From: CAVRTJ01 sp964507185 | GTDB taxonomy: Bacteria; Acidobacteriota; UBA4820; DSQY01 | Length of the DNA: 64,000 nucleotides | Assembly (NCBI GenBank): GCA_964507185.1 | Contig: CAZDOY010000004.1 | Span: 61,240 to 125,239 of the forward strand | Direction of reading: 5' to 3' | In this document: positions 62,573-64,000 of the stretch, one piece after another | How positions within the stretch are numbered: the first letter of the stretch is position 1 | Layout of the letters: each line of letters begins with the position of its first letter | The notes under the pieces: model-generated | The model's database searches: none | What the model saw: the letters and a program-made list of their open reading frames with translations, nothing else | Told to the model about the DNA's origin: nothing | Program-made: the position numbers and the translations under genes

Positions 62573-63763
62573 GTGAATTCCGGAGATGGAAGATCGGTGC
62601 CATGCGTTCGTACTCGATGCCCCTCAAGAACCCGCCTCGCCGGAAGGCTGGCGAGCGCGGCCTGTGCGGCGGCGCTGGCCCTGGCCCTCACGTCGCCTCT
62701 CTTCCCTTCCCAATTGCTGTTCCACGCGACCGCGCAAAGAACGGCCGGGCGCTCTAATTTCGGACATCTCACGATCAATGCACCGCTTCTTGATGGCCAT
62801 CCCCACGGCGACCCGAAAGCCGCGGTCGACGAAGTCCTGGGGCCGGCCCTTCCCCATCCCTTTCGCACTTTCCTGACGGGCGATACGGTCGCCTGGGGGG
62901 GTGGTGGTGGCGCATCGCTCCATCCCAGGCCGCCCACAGCACGGAGAGCCTCCCTGTTCGTCCTTCCGCTCCCAGGATCTCTGAAGGCGCCCTCCCTGAT
63001 CCTGCTGGCGGTACTGTGCATGGTCCTGGCCGCCGCGGCCGGTTTCTACGCGGGCATCCGGAGGACAAAGGCCCGGACAGACCGCCTCGTACGGGACCTC
63101 CGGGAGACTAGGGCCCGGCTGCAGGAAGCCCAAGTCCGGGCGAACAGCGCAGACGATCGAGCAAACGAGGCAAGGGAAGCGTCAGAAGACAAAGCGAGGC
63201 AGGTCGAGCGGCTCGAGGATGAAGTCGAACGGCTCACGTCGGTGGACGGACTTTCGGGGCTGCTGAACCGGCGCCGCTTCGACGACTGCCTCAAGGAGGA
63301 GTGGCGGAGGATGTACAGGTCCAAGAAGCCGCTCGCGCTCATCCTGGCGGACGTCGATTCCTTCAGACCGTTTAACGAAACCTACGGCCGTCCGGAGGGC
63401 GACGAGTGCCTGCGCGGAATCGCGGATTTCCTGGCCCGTTCCTTCAATCGCGTCGGGGATATTGTGGCGCGCTTCGATGGCGACGCTTTCGCCGTCATTC
63501 TGACCGATACGGACAGCAACGAGGCCTTGCGCCAGGCCGAGAGACTCCGGGCGGGCGTGAGAGCGATGGCGATCCCCAACGAGCACTCCCTCGTGGACAC
63601 CGCGGTCACCGTAAGCCTGGGGCTCGTTTCCGTCAGCCCGCGGATCGTAGTCGACATGGAGGACGCCCTCGCGGCGGCGGAAAAGGCAATGCGGAAGGCG
63701 TGCGCCGACGGCGGGAACCGGATCGGGCACGTCGAGGAGGGCTTTCATGCGGGGCAAGCTTGA
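62573..63763 (+). CDS. GGDEF-domain protein with degenerate active site
   Basis: 396 residues if GTG 62573 (GGGGAGCAGC upstream) is right. Residues 1-130 are Pro/His/Ala-rich and unlike a known domain, so a later start is possible. A membrane helix lies near 138-162 (LILLAVLCMVLAAAAGFYAG), then a coiled coil, then a GGDEF domain (about 235-385) beginning SVDGLSGLLNRRRFDD. The signature is DGDAF at 302-306 instead of GGDEF, losing the first Gly and the catalytic Glu. It is probably inactive as a cyclase and may bind c-di-GMP or GTP. It is followed by a STAS gene. Confidence 0.82.
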   Translation: MNSGDGRSVPCVRTRCPSRTRLAGRLASAACAAALALALTSPLFPSQLLFHATAQRTAGRSNFGHLTINAPLLDGHPHGDPKAAVDEVLGPALPHPFRTFLTGDTVAWGGGGGASLHPRPPTARRASLFVLPLPGSLKAPSLILLAVLCMVLAAAAGFYAGIRRTKARTDRLVRDLRETRARLQEAQVRANSADDRANEAREASEDKARQVERLEDEVERLTSVDGLSGLLNRRRFDDCLKEEWRRMYRSKKPLALILADVDSFRPFNETYGRPEGDECLRGIADFLARSFNRVGDIVARFDGDAFAVILTDTDSNEALRQAERLRAGVRAMAIPNEHSLVDTAVTVSLGLVSVSPRIVVDMEDALAAAEKAMRKACADGGNRIGHVEEGFHAGQA

Positions 63764-63798
63764 GTGCGGAGGGATTCGGCCTTGCGGTTGGACGGTGT

Positions 63799-63828
63799 TT
63801 GACTTTGTCTCCGCCTCATTCCTATACT
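63799..63828 (+). promoter_or_regulatory. Promoter of the terminal STAS gene
   Basis: TTGACT (63799-63804), 18 bases, TATACT (63823-63828). Initiation would fall near 63835, about 75 bases before the ATG. Confidence 0.72.
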
Positions 63829-63911
63829 TCCGTATAAATCTTTTTCCAGCGTCGTCCGTATAAGAGATTATATCCTCGCCCTTTGATACAACGCCGAAAG
63901 GAGGCTTTGAA

Positions 63912-64000
63912 ATGGCTGAGCTGAAGAGCAGGGAGTACGAAGCCGGAGTGGTAAAGGTCCTTGAGCTGTCCGGGCCGATAACGATGGGCAGCGGCGACAT
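63912..64000 (+). CDS. STAS-domain anti-sigma antagonist, 3' part outside window
   Basis: Only the first 29 codons lie inside the window. ATG 63912 is preceded by AAAGGAGG seven bases away. The visible N-terminus has an ITMGSGD stretch identical to that of the STAS antagonist at 47963-48304, in the same position near residue 25. It is therefore probably a second antagonist of the same kind, with its own promoter. The phosphorylation site lies beyond the edge. Confidence 0.8.
   Translation, partial: MAELKSREYEAGVVKVLELSGPITMGSGD

Overview
The window looks like a fragment of a metagenome-assembled bacterial chromosome with high G+C (judged by eye). Gene content suggests the Desulfobacterota/Myxococcota sphere (former Deltaproteobacteria): an MXAN_5187-type protein, an ihfA-merR-tRNA-Pro block, PEP/pyruvate-binding signalling proteins, repeated sensor modules in histidine kinases, a B12-dependent ribonucleotide reductase and an archaeal-type GAPDH. 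This placement is inference from gene content only. Two 100-N gaps are each flanked by an identical 55-bp duplication, which marks them as scaffolding artefacts. Removing one copy plus the Ns at the first gap restores a complete glutamate dehydrogenase.

Layout. 1-7.9 kb (minus): two translationally coupled DUF3857 proteins (the second runs off the left edge), a radical SAM protein and tsaB. 8.0-13.1 kb (minus): a DUF4870 membrane protein, a type II GAPDH, the methyl-cycle pair metK-ahcY with a clear sigma70 promoter, and an MXAN_5187-like protein. 13.5-29.3 kb: the most unusual region. It holds four glutamate-dehydrogenase-fold genes (two canonical, two without the three active-site lysines), two large PEP/pyruvate-binding proteins without a phosphohistidine domain, and a histidine kinase/NtrC-type regulator pair. 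The kinase and one PEP-binding protein share the same N-terminal sensor module. 29.4-35.3 kb: an MFS transporter, nrdJ with its own promoter, structured leader and terminator, and a drug/metabolite-type transporter.

35.5-47.7 kb (minus) is a long housekeeping array, probably one or a few operons: HU-like protein, M50 protease, aroC, sensor kinase, ligA, accB, accC, thiE, queD, queE, queC, an EamA transporter coupled to queC, and a hexapeptide-repeat protein. 48.0-52.1 kb (minus) encodes a partner-switching module (PP2C phosphatase, GGDEF cyclase, RsbW-like kinase, STAS antagonist). 52.1-54.0 kb has tRNA-Pro(GGG), a MerR regulator, ihfA and a divergent thiD-like kinase. 54.2-57.5 kb (plus) is an envelope cluster: a lipoprotein, two L,D-transpeptidases and a secreted protein of unknown function. 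57.6-61.0 kb (minus) carries rsmA, a zinc-finger response regulator, YtxH-type and membrane proteins. 61.5-64.0 kb has slyD, a cupin, a GGDEF protein with a damaged motif and the start of a second STAS protein.

How it fits together. The 13.5-29.3 kb block suggests control of the nitrogen/carbon node (2-oxoglutarate-glutamate and pyruvate-PEP) in which the lysine-less GDH paralogues could be regulatory or repurposed subunits, somewhat like the hetero-oligomeric GDH of Thermus. This is a hypothesis from motif loss and gene neighbourhood, not from any measurement.
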